Shown here: piece after piece, positions 1 to 8,931 of the stretch
How the letters are laid out: each line of letters starts with the position of its first letter
Position numbering within the stretch: position 1 is the stretch's first letter
NCBI GenBank assembly: GCA_965204235.1
Contig: OZ241979.1
Coordinates: 1,116,001-1,180,000 of the forward strand
Source of the DNA: JAJDTQ01 sp965204235
Lineage (GTDB): Bacteria; Desulfobacterota; Binatia; UBA9968; JAJDTQ01
Direction of reading: 5' to 3'
Length of the DNA stretch: 64,000 nt
Notes under the pieces: model-generated
Database searches by the model: none
Told to the model about the DNA's origin: nothing
The model's input: the letters and a program-made list of their open reading frames with translations, nothing else
Position numbers and translations under genes: made by a program

Positions 1-1173
1 CAGTTCTTCCGTGTCTGCGTGGCGTCCGTTCCCTTCGTGCTCACCGACCGGGGAGTCGATCTGCTGGAGTGGTTTCCCTCCCTCCACTTTTCGGCGCCGG
101 GCCTTGCGGGGCCGGCGTTGTGGGTTGCCCTCCCGGCGTTGCTGATGGCGGTGGCCGCATCCGCGACCTTGGTGCGCCTTGCGGGGCCGCTGTTGGCTTG
201 GCGGCCCCGCATGCTGCTGGCCACCCTGGCCCTGTCCGGGTTCTTCTGGGCCCTGCCCATGCGCCACAACGCAGCGCACCACAACCACGACGCCCTGTTC
301 TACGTGGGCGTCCCGCTGGCGCTCTACTCACTGCTCCTGCTGTACGTCCACAAACGCTGGGGGCCTCGTCCCGTGGTCGGCCTTGCGGTCTCGGCGCTGC
401 TCGCCTTCGTCGTTTCCGCCTTCCAGATGGACCGACGATGGCGCCCGGACCCCCGGACGGCCGAGCTACGGCAGGCCGCCACGGCCGAACTTGGGGCCAT
501 ACGCGAAACCACGCGGGGAAGAGTGGTCCTGGTCCTCGGGTCCGTCGAGCCGGAATGGCACCGGCAGGCCGCACAGCCGTACCACGGATGGAGATACTAT
601 CTCGCCGGAAGCGTCCTGACACACTCCCCCGACACGGAAGCCGCCGCCCGCGCCGCGGACTTCATCCTCACCCACGACCGCGTGGAGAGCGACGCCCTGC
701 TCACGCCCGGGAACGAACAGGTGTTCCTGTATGATCCCGCGGGCATGGACGACCTGCTCGAGCTCTACCGGGCCACGTACCGGCAGGCGGTGTCCGGAGA
801 GCCCGCGGCGCGCTCCTACTTCGACGTCTATCTCGGCGACGACGCACTGACCTACGTCAGGGATCCCTGCGTCCGGGAGGACGCGAAGTACTGGATCTAC
901 GTGGACGTGGTCCCCGAAGGCCCGGAGGACCTGCCCGAAGGGCGCAAACGGTACGGCTCCAACAACCTCGACTTCCGGTTCCGCAAGCGCCCCGTGCTGT
1001 TCGACGGGAAGTGCATGGCCGTCGTTTCACTCCCCGATTATCCCGTCTCCGGCATCCGGACGGGACAGTACTTCTCCTTCTCCAGTCGCCAGCTCTGGAT
1101 GGAGGTCTGGGGAGCGGAGATACCGATGGGCGGAAAGTCCTCCGCCGGCCGCTCCGGCCCGGACGCAGGCTGA
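1..1173 (+). CDS. GT-C-like multi-pass membrane protein, 5' end outside window
   Basis: The reading frame is open from base 1, so the N-terminal half lies outside the window. The visible part starts QFFRVCVASV and matches the middle and C-terminal half of the two complete paralogues at 6778-8907 and 8932-11136 (QQFFRVCVASV, WRYYLAGSVL, ESDALLTPGNE, EPAARSYFDVYLGD). It has several hydrophobic helices in its first ~140 residues, then a soluble C-terminal domain of ~240 residues. The layout of membrane N-half plus soluble C-domain recalls polyprenol-phosphate-dependent GT-C glycosyltransferases, but the family call is inference. Unlike its paralogues it has a single, non-duplicated LAGSVLT segment. 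It is convergent with the downstream deacetylase, 16 bp away. Confidence 0.75.
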   Translation, partial: QFFRVCVASVPFVLTDRGVDLLEWFPSLHFSAPGLAGPALWVALPALLMAVAASATLVRLAGPLLAWRPRMLLATLALSGFFWALPMRHNAAHHNHDALFYVGVPLALYSLLLLYVHKRWGPRPVVGLAVSALLAFVVSAFQMDRRWRPDPRTAELRQAATAELGAIRETTRGRVVLVLGSVEPEWHRQAAQPYHGWRYYLAGSVLTHSPDTEAAARAADFILTHDRVESDALLTPGNEQVFLYDPAGMDDLLELYRATYRQAVSGEPAARSYFDVYLGDDALTYVRDPCVREDAKYWIYVDVVPEGPEDLPEGRKRYGSNNLDFRFRKRPVLFDGKCMAVVSLPDYPVSGIRTGQYFSFSSRQLWMEVWGAEIPMGGKSSAGRSGPDAG

Positions 1174-1189
1174 TGCCGCGGCGGGTCCG

Positions 1190-2224
1190 TCAGAGTGTGG
1201 CCACGGGACAGCCGCCGCGGCTCTGGATGAACCGCGGCACGCCGTGCCGTTGGGCGTGCATGAAGCTCAGCCACATCCGGGAGCCCCGGCCCGAGCACCG
1301 CGGCAGGACCAGGAGATGGTCCCGGTGTTCGGGGAACAGGCAACCGCACCGGACCGTTGCGGCCGTCTCGAAGCCGGCTTTCCGGGCGAGCGCCGCTTCG
1401 CGTCGTCCGCAGGCGCCGTGGGGATAGGCGAAGTGATGGACCGCGCTTCCGCAGACGTCCTCGAGCCAAGCCTTGTTGTCGGCCATTTCACGGTAAGCCT
1501 GCGGCTCGCTCAGACTCGTCAATTCGGGATGGCTCGTGGTGTGGCCGCCGACGGTCGCCAGCGGGTGGCGGCCGAGCGCGCGCAGTTGCTCTCTGGACAA
1601 CCCCGCCTCCTTCGCCGCGGCGCCCATGGACACGCCGTAACGATCGAAGACGCGGCGCAGCAGCGGCGCGCGTCGTCCCATGTCCGCGGCCACCCAGTCG
1701 GTCACTTGCGAGAGGGCCCTGCGCTTTTCCTCGAAAGTCGCGGTGGCGAACGCCCTTCCCATGGGCGCCACGTCCACCGTATCGTTTCCCCGGAGCAGGC
1801 GCTCCAGCCCGAGCCACCACAGGTAGCCGCTGCCCTCCACCACGTCCGTCGTGACGTAAACGGTGAACGGCGCGTCGAACCTTTCCAGTATCGGCAGGGC
1901 ATGGGTGAGGTTGTCGGCATATCCGTCGTCGAAGGCAACGACCACGAAACGCCGTCCGGAGGGACGAGGGCCCGGGTCCCGGATGCGCTCGACCGCGTCG
2001 TCCATGGAGACCACTTCGACGCCGGCCCTGTGCAACGACGCCAGCCAGGCTTCCAGGAAGCCGGCGCTGACGTACAACTCTCCGTTCAGATGGACGGACA
2101 CGTCGGGCACGACGCGGTGGAAAACGAAAACGGCGCCGAGGCCGGCGTAACCGCGGCCGATGGCGGCGGAGAGGCCGCTACGATAGAGCAACTCCCATGC
2201 AGGTCGGACGTCCAGGCAACCCAT
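1190..2224 (-). CDS. Polysaccharide deacetylase family protein (NodB/CE4-like)
   Basis: About 344 residues. The first CE4 motif is present as AFDDGYADN (metal Asp and general-base Asp) after a conserved VFHRV segment, and the metal-binding HxxxSH-type motif appears as GGHTTSHPEL. FAYPHGACGRRE matches the third conserved block. The family removes N-acetyl or similar groups from cell-surface polysaccharides using a divalent metal. No signal peptide is obvious, as in many cytoplasmic O-antigen and exopolysaccharide locus members. The ATG at 2224 is preferred over an in-frame GTG at 2257 because GGGGAGGGA lies just upstream of it. Neighbouring GT-C-like genes support a role in surface glycan synthesis. 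Substrate is not predictable. Confidence 0.85.
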   Translation of the reverse strand: MGCLDVRPAWELLYRSGLSAAIGRGYAGLGAVFVFHRVVPDVSVHLNGELYVSAGFLEAWLASLHRAGVEVVSMDDAVERIRDPGPRPSGRRFVVVAFDDGYADNLTHALPILERFDAPFTVYVTTDVVEGSGYLWWLGLERLLRGNDTVDVAPMGRAFATATFEEKRRALSQVTDWVAADMGRRAPLLRRVFDRYGVSMGAAAKEAGLSREQLRALGRHPLATVGGHTTSHPELTSLSEPQAYREMADNKAWLEDVCGSAVHHFAYPHGACGRREAALARKAGFETAATVRCGCLFPEHRDHLLVLPRCSGRGSRMWLSFMHAQRHGVPRFIQSRGGCPVATL

Positions 2225-2324
2225 GCGTCCCTCCCCGGCTCGACGGCGCCGGCGCACCCCGGGCGACTCCCCGGGTCCGCGTCCGCGTTCCCCCGGCGGC
2301 CGCCGAGGCCGGCGAGTTCCCGCG

Positions 2325-2333
2325 AGTATAGCA
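2325..2333 (-). promoter_or_regulatory. Extended -10 promoter for the deacetylase gene
   Basis: On the minus strand the sequence TGCTATACT is an extended -10 element (TGn plus TATACT) in an otherwise very GC-rich divergent intergenic region. No convincing -35 is seen. Transcription would start near 2318, giving a leader of about 95 nt before the ATG at 2224. Confidence 0.4.
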
Positions 2334-2442
2334 GGAATGCTGGCAGGAAGACCCGCGAGGCGCAGTTTCGACCACGCGCCCGGGCCTGCGGGGAACCGGC
2401 AGCGAGACCGGCGGCGACGGACCCGACGCGCCGTGCCGTTCG

Positions 2443-2916
2443 ATGGTGCTTCGGGACGACGCTGGACGGGCCATTCCGATGTTGAGGAACCGCTACAGGC
2501 CGGCAGGAAAGAACCGCCTGCCGTCCGGTCCGGGAAAGGGCGCAGGCAAGGCTTGGCTGGTGTACGACGGCGAATGCCCGCTGTGCCGGAACTACGCGCT
2601 GCGCCTCGACGTGGAGGAGGCGGTGGGCGAACTGGTGCTCGTCAACGCGCGGGAGGGCGGCCCGGTGGTGGAGCGGATCCGCAGCCTGCCTTACGACCTG
2701 GACCAGGGCATGGTGCTCGAGATGGACGGGCGCTTCTATCGCGGCAGCGAGGCGCTGTACGTGCTTGCGGGGTTGTCCGGGCGCCGCAGCGTCCCGGGCC
2801 TGCTGAACCGCCTCGCGTTCGGCCTGCCGGGCGCGGCGCGGGCGAGCTATCCGTTGTGGAAGCTGGCCCGGCGCCTCGCGTTGTGGTGGAAGGGGGTGGC
2901 GCCCATCAACGGGTAG
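2443..2916 (+). CDS. DCC-family thiol-disulfide oxidoreductase-like protein (DUF393)
   Basis: A small 157-residue protein with the family-defining motif YDGECPLCRNY at about residues 41-51. This is the thioredoxin-like CxxC of the DCC/DUF393 family, whose members are predicted thiol-disulfide oxidoreductases of mostly unknown partner. The later motif RSLPYDLDQGMVLEMDG, with RGSEAL following, is also typical. A second possible start is the ATG at 2479 (MLRNRYRP), which would remove 12 residues. It is divergent from the deacetylase and convergent with the downstream GT39-like gene; nothing in the context defines a substrate. Confidence 0.8.
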   Translation: MVLRDDAGRAIPMLRNRYRPAGKNRLPSGPGKGAGKAWLVYDGECPLCRNYALRLDVEEAVGELVLVNAREGGPVVERIRSLPYDLDQGMVLEMDGRFYRGSEALYVLAGLSGRRSVPGLLNRLAFGLPGAARASYPLWKLARRLALWWKGVAPING

Positions 2917-2969
2917 CCGGCCACGTCCGCACCCGCGGCTCCTGCGCCGCCTCGCCCGCGCCGAGGCCG

Positions 2970-4601
2970 CTACGGGTCTGCGCGGAGTGCGCCGCCCTCC
3001 TTCACGCGGAAGATTGCGCCGTCCGCCAGCTCCGCCACCGGTTCCAGGCCCGGGGATGCGCGCAAGTCGGCGACGCCGTAGTCGTAGGGGCGGCGGCGCC
3101 AATAGTCCTCGAACCAGACCACGTGCACGCCCTTCGGAGCGTCCGCAAGCAGACTCTCCAACCGATCGGGCGTCCCCCGGTAAGGTCCGGTCCCGTCGTT
3201 GTGGAGGGCCACGACGATGGCCGCGTTGCTGCGCACTTCGCCGCGGATGGGGTTTTCCCGGACGTACCACAGGGTCTCGGAGACCGCCCAGGGTTGTGCG
3301 CCGTAGCCCCGGGACAGGTCGTGGGCGTTCGCCCGGCCGATGGCGCGGGCGTTCGCAACGACTTGCCCCACCAGCCAGAGGGAAAGAACCAGCGTCAGGA
3401 TGGAGGCCGGAACACTCGGCGTCCCTCCGGCCCTCGCGCGCACGGTTCCCAACCAGGGCAGCCTGCCGACGCTTCCCGACAGCCTTCCCCCTCGCGCACA
3501 GGCGAGCAGCCGGTCCAGCGCAACCACCCCGGCGATCAGGAACGGAACGTACAGCGGAACCAGGAACCTCGACTGAACGGCCACCACGTCCACCCACATC
3601 ATGGTCGAGACGAGCACGGCAAGGTACGCCAGCGCAAAGCCGCCGAAGATGTAGCAGGGACGCCAGTCGGACGGGGTCCGCCGCTCTCCGGCCGCAACGT
3701 AACCGAGCGCTGCCAGGGCGGCGGCCGCCGCCAGCGCCAGCGCGGCGAGCGCCAGTCCCCATACCCAGGGGGGGTCGAGGTACAGCAACCCCCCGCGCCA
3801 CAGGCGACCGGCCATCTCGCCCAGGAGCGCCGGCAAGGAGTAGCCGGACGGCAGCCGGTCTCCTGCGACGGTCCCGGTGAGCAGGTGGTTGCGCAGCAGC
3901 CACAGGCCCATCGGCGCGGCTGCGACCAGCGAGAAGACGACCGTGCGTCCGGCCCGCCGCAGCAGCGGCGCGCCCCTTTGGAAGAGGAGGAGCAGCCCGA
4001 CCATGACCGCTACGGCCACGCCGATGTACCGGGTCTGACACGCCAGGGCGGCGAACACCGCTGCCAGGACCAGGGATCGGGTCTTGCCCCCGGTCAGGAA
4101 GCCGTCGGTCCGGATGAGCGCGAGGGTCGCCAACAGGATGAACGCGGGGCCGGACAGGGCCCACGACGACAGCTCCGCCATCGGGACCGACAGGGCGACC
4201 GCGAGACTCGCCCACACCACGAGGAAGCGGGACTCCAGGCGCGTGCGCAGGTATTGCCCCACGACGAACGTGGTCAGCCCGAAGACGGCGGCGTTGACGG
4301 GGCCGGCCACATGGTAGGGATCGAGGATCCCCAGGCTGGCGGCGGCCAGCAGCAGCGGGTAGAGGGGAGGCTGTACGACGTAAACGCGCCCGTTGTAGAG
4401 GGTCAGGCCCTCTCCGGCCAACAGGTTCCGGGCCGCGACCACGTAGTTGATGGAGTCGTGCGTCAGCATCACTCCGTAGGTGGCTTCCCGCGCCAGGACC
4501 AGGGCAACGCCCAGCACCGCGGCGGCGGCGACCAGCACGGTGAGACGATCGAGTCCGAAGCGCTCTTTGTCCTCGGTCATGGAGCGTGGGAGGTCAGGCA
4601 T
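2970..4601 (-). CDS. ArnT/PMT-like (GT39-type) membrane glycosyltransferase
   Basis: A polytopic membrane protein of about 540 residues with at least ten hydrophobic helices. The first periplasmic loop after TM1 has LTHDSINYVVAARNLLAGEG and VVQPPLYPLLLAAASL, the D-(S/D)-x-x-Y...P-x-Y-P pattern of GT-C enzymes such as ArnT and PMT that transfer sugars from polyprenyl-phosphate donors outside the inner membrane. The soluble C-terminal ~150 residues follow the last helix. Possible starts are ATG 4601 (MPDLP) or ATG 4580 (MTEDK); upstream codons to 4688 look like non-coding read-through. Acceptor is unknown; a role in surface polysaccharide or lipid glycosylation is inferred. Confidence 0.7.
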   Translation of the reverse strand: MPDLPRSMTEDKERFGLDRLTVLVAAAAVLGVALVLAREATYGVMLTHDSINYVVAARNLLAGEGLTLYNGRVYVVQPPLYPLLLAAASLGILDPYHVAGPVNAAVFGLTTFVVGQYLRTRLESRFLVVWASLAVALSVPMAELSSWALSGPAFILLATLALIRTDGFLTGGKTRSLVLAAVFAALACQTRYIGVAVAVMVGLLLLFQRGAPLLRRAGRTVVFSLVAAAPMGLWLLRNHLLTGTVAGDRLPSGYSLPALLGEMAGRLWRGGLLYLDPPWVWGLALAALALAAAAALAALGYVAAGERRTPSDWRPCYIFGGFALAYLAVLVSTMMWVDVVAVQSRFLVPLYVPFLIAGVVALDRLLACARGGRLSGSVGRLPWLGTVRARAGGTPSVPASILTLVLSLWLVGQVVANARAIGRANAHDLSRGYGAQPWAVSETLWYVRENPIRGEVRSNAAIVVALHNDGTGPYRGTPDRLESLLADAPKGVHVVWFEDYWRRRPYDYGVADLRASPGLEPVAELADGAIFRVKEGGALRADP

Positions 4602-4720
4602 CGGGGGTACGCCGTCACGCCCTGGCGGAGCGGCGAGCGGCAGGGAAGACGTCTCGCGAGACCTGTACGCGGGAGGTCCGCGCGCCAAGCCATCGGCAGC
4701 TTACCCTGAGACTCTTCGTC

Positions 4721-4749
4721 TTGCCAACCGGACGGGCGTCGCTTAGAAT
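4721..4749 (+). promoter_or_regulatory. Sigma-70-type promoter for acsA
   Basis: TTGCCA (4721-4726), a 17 bp spacer, then TAGAAT (4744-4749). This is the best promoter match in the divergent gap, and gives a leader of about 60 nt to the acsA ATG. Confidence 0.5.
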
Positions 4750-4818
4750 CCGTGGACGGGCGAAGACGAAGTCCGGCCCGGAGCGGCCGAGTCCTGCGGT
4801 GTTCGTCGAGGAGGGATC

Positions 4819-6765
4819 ATGGCAGACGAAGCGATCGAAGTCCTGTTGGAAGAGGGACGGACCTTTCCGCCGCCGGATGCGTTCCGGCAGGGGGGGAACC
4901 TGAACGATGCCGCGGTATTCGAGCGGGCGAGCAGGGACCCCGAGGGGTTCTGGGCCGAGCAGGCCCGTGAGCTGGACTGGTTCGAGATCTGGGACAAGGT
5001 GCTGGAGTGGGACTGCCCCTGGGCCAAGTGGTTCGTCGGGGGCAAGCTCAACGCCTCTTCCAACTGTCTGGACCGACACGTCAGGACCCCCCGCAAGAAC
5101 AAGGCCGCCATCATCTGGGAGGGGGAGCCCGGAGACGAGCGGGTCCTGACCTACCGCGACGTCTGGCGCGAGGTGAACAAGTTCGCCAACGTGCTCAAGG
5201 GGTTGGGGGTACGCAAGGGCGACCGCGTGGCGCTCTATCTCGGCATGGTCCCGGAGTTGTTGATCGCCATGCACGCGTGCAACCGCATCGGGGCGGTGCA
5301 CAGCGTGGTGTTCGGAGGCTTCAGCGCCGAGTCCTTGCGCGACCGGATCAACGATGCTTCGGCCAAGGTGCTGGTGACCGGCGACGGCGGTTACCGGCGC
5401 GGCGCGGTGGTCCCCCTGAAGGAGAACGCGGACGAGGCGGTCGAAGGCTCGCCGTCCATCGAGAACGTGGTGGTGGTGCAGCGGGTGGGGAGCGGCTCCG
5501 GCGCCGTCATGAAGGAAGGCAGGGACCACTGGTGGCACGAACGGATGGCCGATGCGGGGCTTTGGTGCGAGCCCGAGCGCATGGACAGCGAGGACATGCT
5601 CTTCAGCCTCTACACCAGCGGCACCACCGGCAAACCCAAAGGCATCGTCCACACCACCGCGGGTTACCTGCTGGGCGTTTACCTGGCCAACAAGTGGGTC
5701 TTCGACATGAAGGAGGACGACGTCTTCTGGTGCGCCGCGGACATCGGCTGGGTCACGGGCCACACGCACATCGTGTACGGCCCCATGGCCAACGGCGTGA
5801 CCCAGGTGATGTACGAGGGGTCGCCGGACTGGCCGGACAAGGACCGGCTGTGGCGGATGGTGGAGAAGTACGGAGTGACCATATTCCATACGGCGCCCAC
5901 GGCCATCCGCACCTTCATGCGCTGGGGCGCCGAGTATCCCGCCGGGCGCGACCTGAGCAGCCTGAGGCTCCTGGGATCCGTGGGAGAGCCCATCAATCCC
6001 GAGGCATGGATGTGGTACCACGAGCACATCGGACACGGGCGATGCCCCATCATGGACACCTGGTGGCAGACGGAGACGGGACACCCGCTGATCACCCCGT
6101 TTCCGGGGGTCACCACGCTGAAGCCCGCCTCGGCCACCCGGCCGTTCCCCGGCATCGAGGCCGACGTGGTGGACGAGCAGGGCCGGTCGGTGCCGCCGGG
6201 CGGCGGCGGCTACCTGGTGCTGAAGCGGCCGTGGCCGGCCATGCTGCGGACCGTGTTCAACGACCCCGACCGGTACGTGGAAACCTATTGGAGCCGGTTC
6301 CCGGGCATGTACTTCGCGGGCGACGGGGCCAAGCGCGACGAGGACGGTTACTTCTGGCTCCTGGGGCGGGTGGACGACGTGATGAACGTCTCCGGGCACC
6401 GGATCAGCACCATGGAGGTCGAGAGCGCTCTGGTGGATCATCAGGCGGTGGCGGAAGCGGCCGTCGTCGGGAAGCGGCACGAAGTCAAGGGGCAGGGCAT
6501 CTGCGCGTTCGTGTCGCTGATCGCCGGCGTCGAGAACACGCCGGAGCTCGTCGAGGAACTGCGCGCCCACGTGGCCCGGAAGATCGGCGCCATTGCGCGC
6601 CCGGACGAGCTCTACTACGCCGCGGAGCTGCCCAAGACCCGCAGCGGCAAGATCATGCGCCGGTTGTTGCGCGACATCGCCGACGGAAAGACGCTGGGAG
6701 ACACCACGACCCTTGCCGACCCCTCGGTGGTCGCCAAGCTGAAGGAACAGTACGAGGAAGACTGA
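4819..6765 (+). CDS. acsA: Acetyl-CoA synthetase (AMP-forming)
   Basis: 648 residues, the usual length for Acs. It activates acetate to acetyl-AMP and then acetyl-CoA in the cytoplasm. Visible motifs are the P-loop-like YTSGTTGKPKG near residue 265, the substrate-pocket block DTWWQTETG (the Trp typical of acetate-specific Acs), the hinge region FWLLGRVDDVMNVSGHR and the C-terminal KTRSGKIMRR, whose lysine near residue 612 is the catalytic and acetylation-regulated residue in the family. The start ATG follows a strong ribosome site (GAGGAGGGATC). It is monocistronic: convergent with the next gene at 12 bp spacing and preceded by its own promoter. A close relative such as propionyl-CoA synthetase is less likely given the WWQTETG block. 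Confidence 0.92.
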   Translation: MADEAIEVLLEEGRTFPPPDAFRQGGNLNDAAVFERASRDPEGFWAEQARELDWFEIWDKVLEWDCPWAKWFVGGKLNASSNCLDRHVRTPRKNKAAIIWEGEPGDERVLTYRDVWREVNKFANVLKGLGVRKGDRVALYLGMVPELLIAMHACNRIGAVHSVVFGGFSAESLRDRINDASAKVLVTGDGGYRRGAVVPLKENADEAVEGSPSIENVVVVQRVGSGSGAVMKEGRDHWWHERMADAGLWCEPERMDSEDMLFSLYTSGTTGKPKGIVHTTAGYLLGVYLANKWVFDMKEDDVFWCAADIGWVTGHTHIVYGPMANGVTQVMYEGSPDWPDKDRLWRMVEKYGVTIFHTAPTAIRTFMRWGAEYPAGRDLSSLRLLGSVGEPINPEAWMWYHEHIGHGRCPIMDTWWQTETGHPLITPFPGVTTLKPASATRPFPGIEADVVDEQGRSVPPGGGGYLVLKRPWPAMLRTVFNDPDRYVETYWSRFPGMYFAGDGAKRDEDGYFWLLGRVDDVMNVSGHRISTMEVESALVDHQAVAEAAVVGKRHEVKGQGICAFVSLIAGVENTPELVEELRAHVARKIGAIARPDELYYAAELPKTRSGKIMRRLLRDIADGKTLGDTTTLADPSVVAKLKEQYEED

Positions 6766-6777
6766 GACCGGCGGCGA

Positions 6778-8907
6778 CTACCGGCCCGCCGGTATCTCGA
6801 CTTCCCAGCCGCGGTGTCCTTTCCAAAGGGGGTGTCGGCGTGGCCGCTGTCCCGTCCGGATGCCGGAGAGGGGATAATCGGGGAGGGAAAGGACGGCCAT
6901 GCACTTCCCCTCGAACAGCACGCCGCTGTGGTCGAAGAAGAGGAAGAGGTCATCGAGGCCGTCCCGCCTGCGCCGTGCGGGCAGGTCTTTCGGGTCTTCC
7001 GGGACCGCCTCCACGTAGATCCAGTATCCCGCATCCTCCCGGACGCAGGGATCCTTGACGTGGAACAGCGCGCGGTCACCGAGATAGACGTCGAAGTGGG
7101 AGCGCGCCGCAGGCTCTCCGGACACTACCCGTTGGTACGCGGCCCGGTAGAACTCCACCAGATCTTCCATACCCTCCGAATCATACAGGAACACCTCTTC
7201 GTTCCCGGGTGTGAGCAGGGCGCCGCTCTCCACGCGGTCGCGGGTGACGATGAAGTCCGCGGCGCGGGCGGCGACTTCCATGTCGAGGGAAGGCGTCGAG
7301 ACGCTTCCGGCGGGATGGAGGTAATTGCCTCCCCCCCAAAGGTGGGGGGAGTGCGTCAAGACGCTTCCGGCGAGATAGTATCTCCATACGAAGTTCCGCT
7401 GTGTAGCCTGCCAGGACCATTCCGGCTCGACGGACCCGAGGACCAGGACCACCTTTCCCCGGGTGGTTTCGCGTATGGTCCCGAGTTCGGACATGGCAGC
7501 CTGTTGGATCTCGGCCGCACGGGCGTCCGGGCGCCATCGTTGGTCCATCCGGAAGGCGGAGACGACGAAGGCGAGCAGCGCCGCGACTGCAAGGCCGACT
7601 ACCGGACCATGTCCCCAGCGCTTGCGGACGTACAGCAGGAGCAGTGAGTAGAACACCAGCGGGACGCCCACGTAGAACAGGGCCTCGTGGTTCTGGTGTG
7701 CAGCATTGTGGCGCATGGGCAGCGCCCAGAAGAACCCCGACAGGGCAAGGGCGGCCAGCAGCATTCGGCGCCGCCGGGCCAACAGCCGCCTCGCAAGGCG
7801 AACCACGGTCGTGGATGCGACCACCACCATCAGCAACGCCAGGAGGGCAACCCACAACTCCGGCCCCGAAAGGCCCGGCCTCGAAAAGGGAACGGAGGGA
7901 AGGAACTCCCGCAAGCCGGCTCCCCAGTCGGTCAGGACGGAGGGAACGGACGCCACGCAGACACGAAAGAACTGCTGTCGCAAGAAGCGCAGCCACCAAG
8001 CGTAATCGAAGGGGGCGTCCGGGTCCTGGTCCAGTCCGGTCCGGCTGAGCATGGACCGGAAGGACGGCAGTTCGGTCACTCGCGTCTCGCCTCCGAACGC
8101 AGCGTACTCGTTGGCGAAGTTGAAGCCCAGGACGGCCGCCCCGAACAGCAGCGCGAACACGCCCAGCGCCGTGTAGCGGCTGCGCAGCACCGCCGCCGCA
8201 GTCGAGCGCGCACGCGGCCACAGCGCGGTCCCCTCCTTCCAGGCCCCTATCGCCTCGCTTGCCAGGCCCAGGATGAGGAACGGCAGCAGGAACGCATACA
8301 CGCGCCACCCCAGCAGCAGCGCAACGCACGTCCTGGCCGCCAGTTGGCGGAACCGTCCCTCCTGCACGAAGACCACCATGCCGTGGAAGACCAGCATCAC
8401 CGCGAACAGCTCCATGCCGAACTCGTTGGAGACCGCGTTGCCGTAGAACAGCATGTACCAGGAGGAGAACGCCAGGAGGGTGGCGGCCAGTGCGATCCAG
8501 CGGTGGGAAGTGATCCGGGAGAGGGCGAGGAAGGCCAGGAGGGCGGCAGCGCTGAACAACAGCAACATGAGCATGCGGGCGGCCAGGATCTTGGCCGACA
8601 GATGGTTTCCGAAAGGGAGGATGGCGAGTTTGATCAGTGCGTATCCGCCGACGGGAAAGCGGCTGTACATCTCATATACCGGGGCGTCGCCCGACCCCGG
8701 GCGCAAGCCCAGGAACAACCGGAAATGGTGGTCGAGCGACAGGTTCTCGGCGATGGCCAGGTTTTTCGAGGAATTCCAGTCATCGGCGCCGGGGCGGTAG
8801 AAGTATCCCTTGTCGAAGCTGCACAGGAACAACGTGGACAGGGCGAGCAGCAGCAACCACAGGGTGAGGCGTTCAGGCCGGAACCCGCAGGAAAGGAAGG
8901 GCTTCAC
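6778..8907 (-). CDS. GT-C-like multi-pass membrane protein, tandem paralogue A
   Basis: 709 residues. A short cytoplasmic tail leads into TM1 (LWLLLLALSTLFLC), then SFDKGYFYRPGADDWNSSKN, a first loop with acidic residues as in GT-C enzymes, followed by about ten further helices to roughly residue 440 and a soluble C-terminal domain. It is highly similar to the adjacent gene at 8932-11136 and to the partial gene at 1-1173. No catalytic assignment is possible beyond the GT-C-like architecture. A 60 bp in-frame direct duplication (repeats near 7293 and 7353) inserts an extra ~20 residues into the C-terminal domain compared with the partial paralogue. It is the downstream partner of the tandem pair, only 24 bp from it and probably co-transcribed. 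Confidence 0.75.
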   Translation of the reverse strand: MKPFLSCGFRPERLTLWLLLLALSTLFLCSFDKGYFYRPGADDWNSSKNLAIAENLSLDHHFRLFLGLRPGSGDAPVYEMYSRFPVGGYALIKLAILPFGNHLSAKILAARMLMLLLFSAAALLAFLALSRITSHRWIALAATLLAFSSWYMLFYGNAVSNEFGMELFAVMLVFHGMVVFVQEGRFRQLAARTCVALLLGWRVYAFLLPFLILGLASEAIGAWKEGTALWPRARSTAAAVLRSRYTALGVFALLFGAAVLGFNFANEYAAFGGETRVTELPSFRSMLSRTGLDQDPDAPFDYAWWLRFLRQQFFRVCVASVPSVLTDWGAGLREFLPSVPFSRPGLSGPELWVALLALLMVVVASTTVVRLARRLLARRRRMLLAALALSGFFWALPMRHNAAHQNHEALFYVGVPLVFYSLLLLYVRKRWGHGPVVGLAVAALLAFVVSAFRMDQRWRPDARAAEIQQAAMSELGTIRETTRGKVVLVLGSVEPEWSWQATQRNFVWRYYLAGSVLTHSPHLWGGGNYLHPAGSVSTPSLDMEVAARAADFIVTRDRVESGALLTPGNEEVFLYDSEGMEDLVEFYRAAYQRVVSGEPAARSHFDVYLGDRALFHVKDPCVREDAGYWIYVEAVPEDPKDLPARRRRDGLDDLFLFFDHSGVLFEGKCMAVLSLPDYPLSGIRTGQRPRRHPLWKGHRGWEVEIPAGR
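7293..7375 (-). repeat. 60-bp-spaced internal direct repeat within paralogue A
   Basis: The block GCGTC(G/A)AGACGCTTCCGGCG (plus-strand reading) occurs at 7293 and again at 7353, exactly 20 codons apart. It encodes the repeated AGSV(L/S)T segment. A homopolymer-rich stretch (seven C, then GGTGGGGGG) lies between the copies. Confidence 0.7.
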
Positions 8908-8931
8908 GGGTGGTCTGTCTCCATCTTGACC

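Noticed and set aside
2223..4709. Very long open frame (over 800 codons) on the plus strand opposite the GT39-like gene
   Set aside because: It is antisense to two well-supported genes, has a low-complexity R/P/G/Q-rich composition and no recognisable domain. Such frames arise from high GC content.
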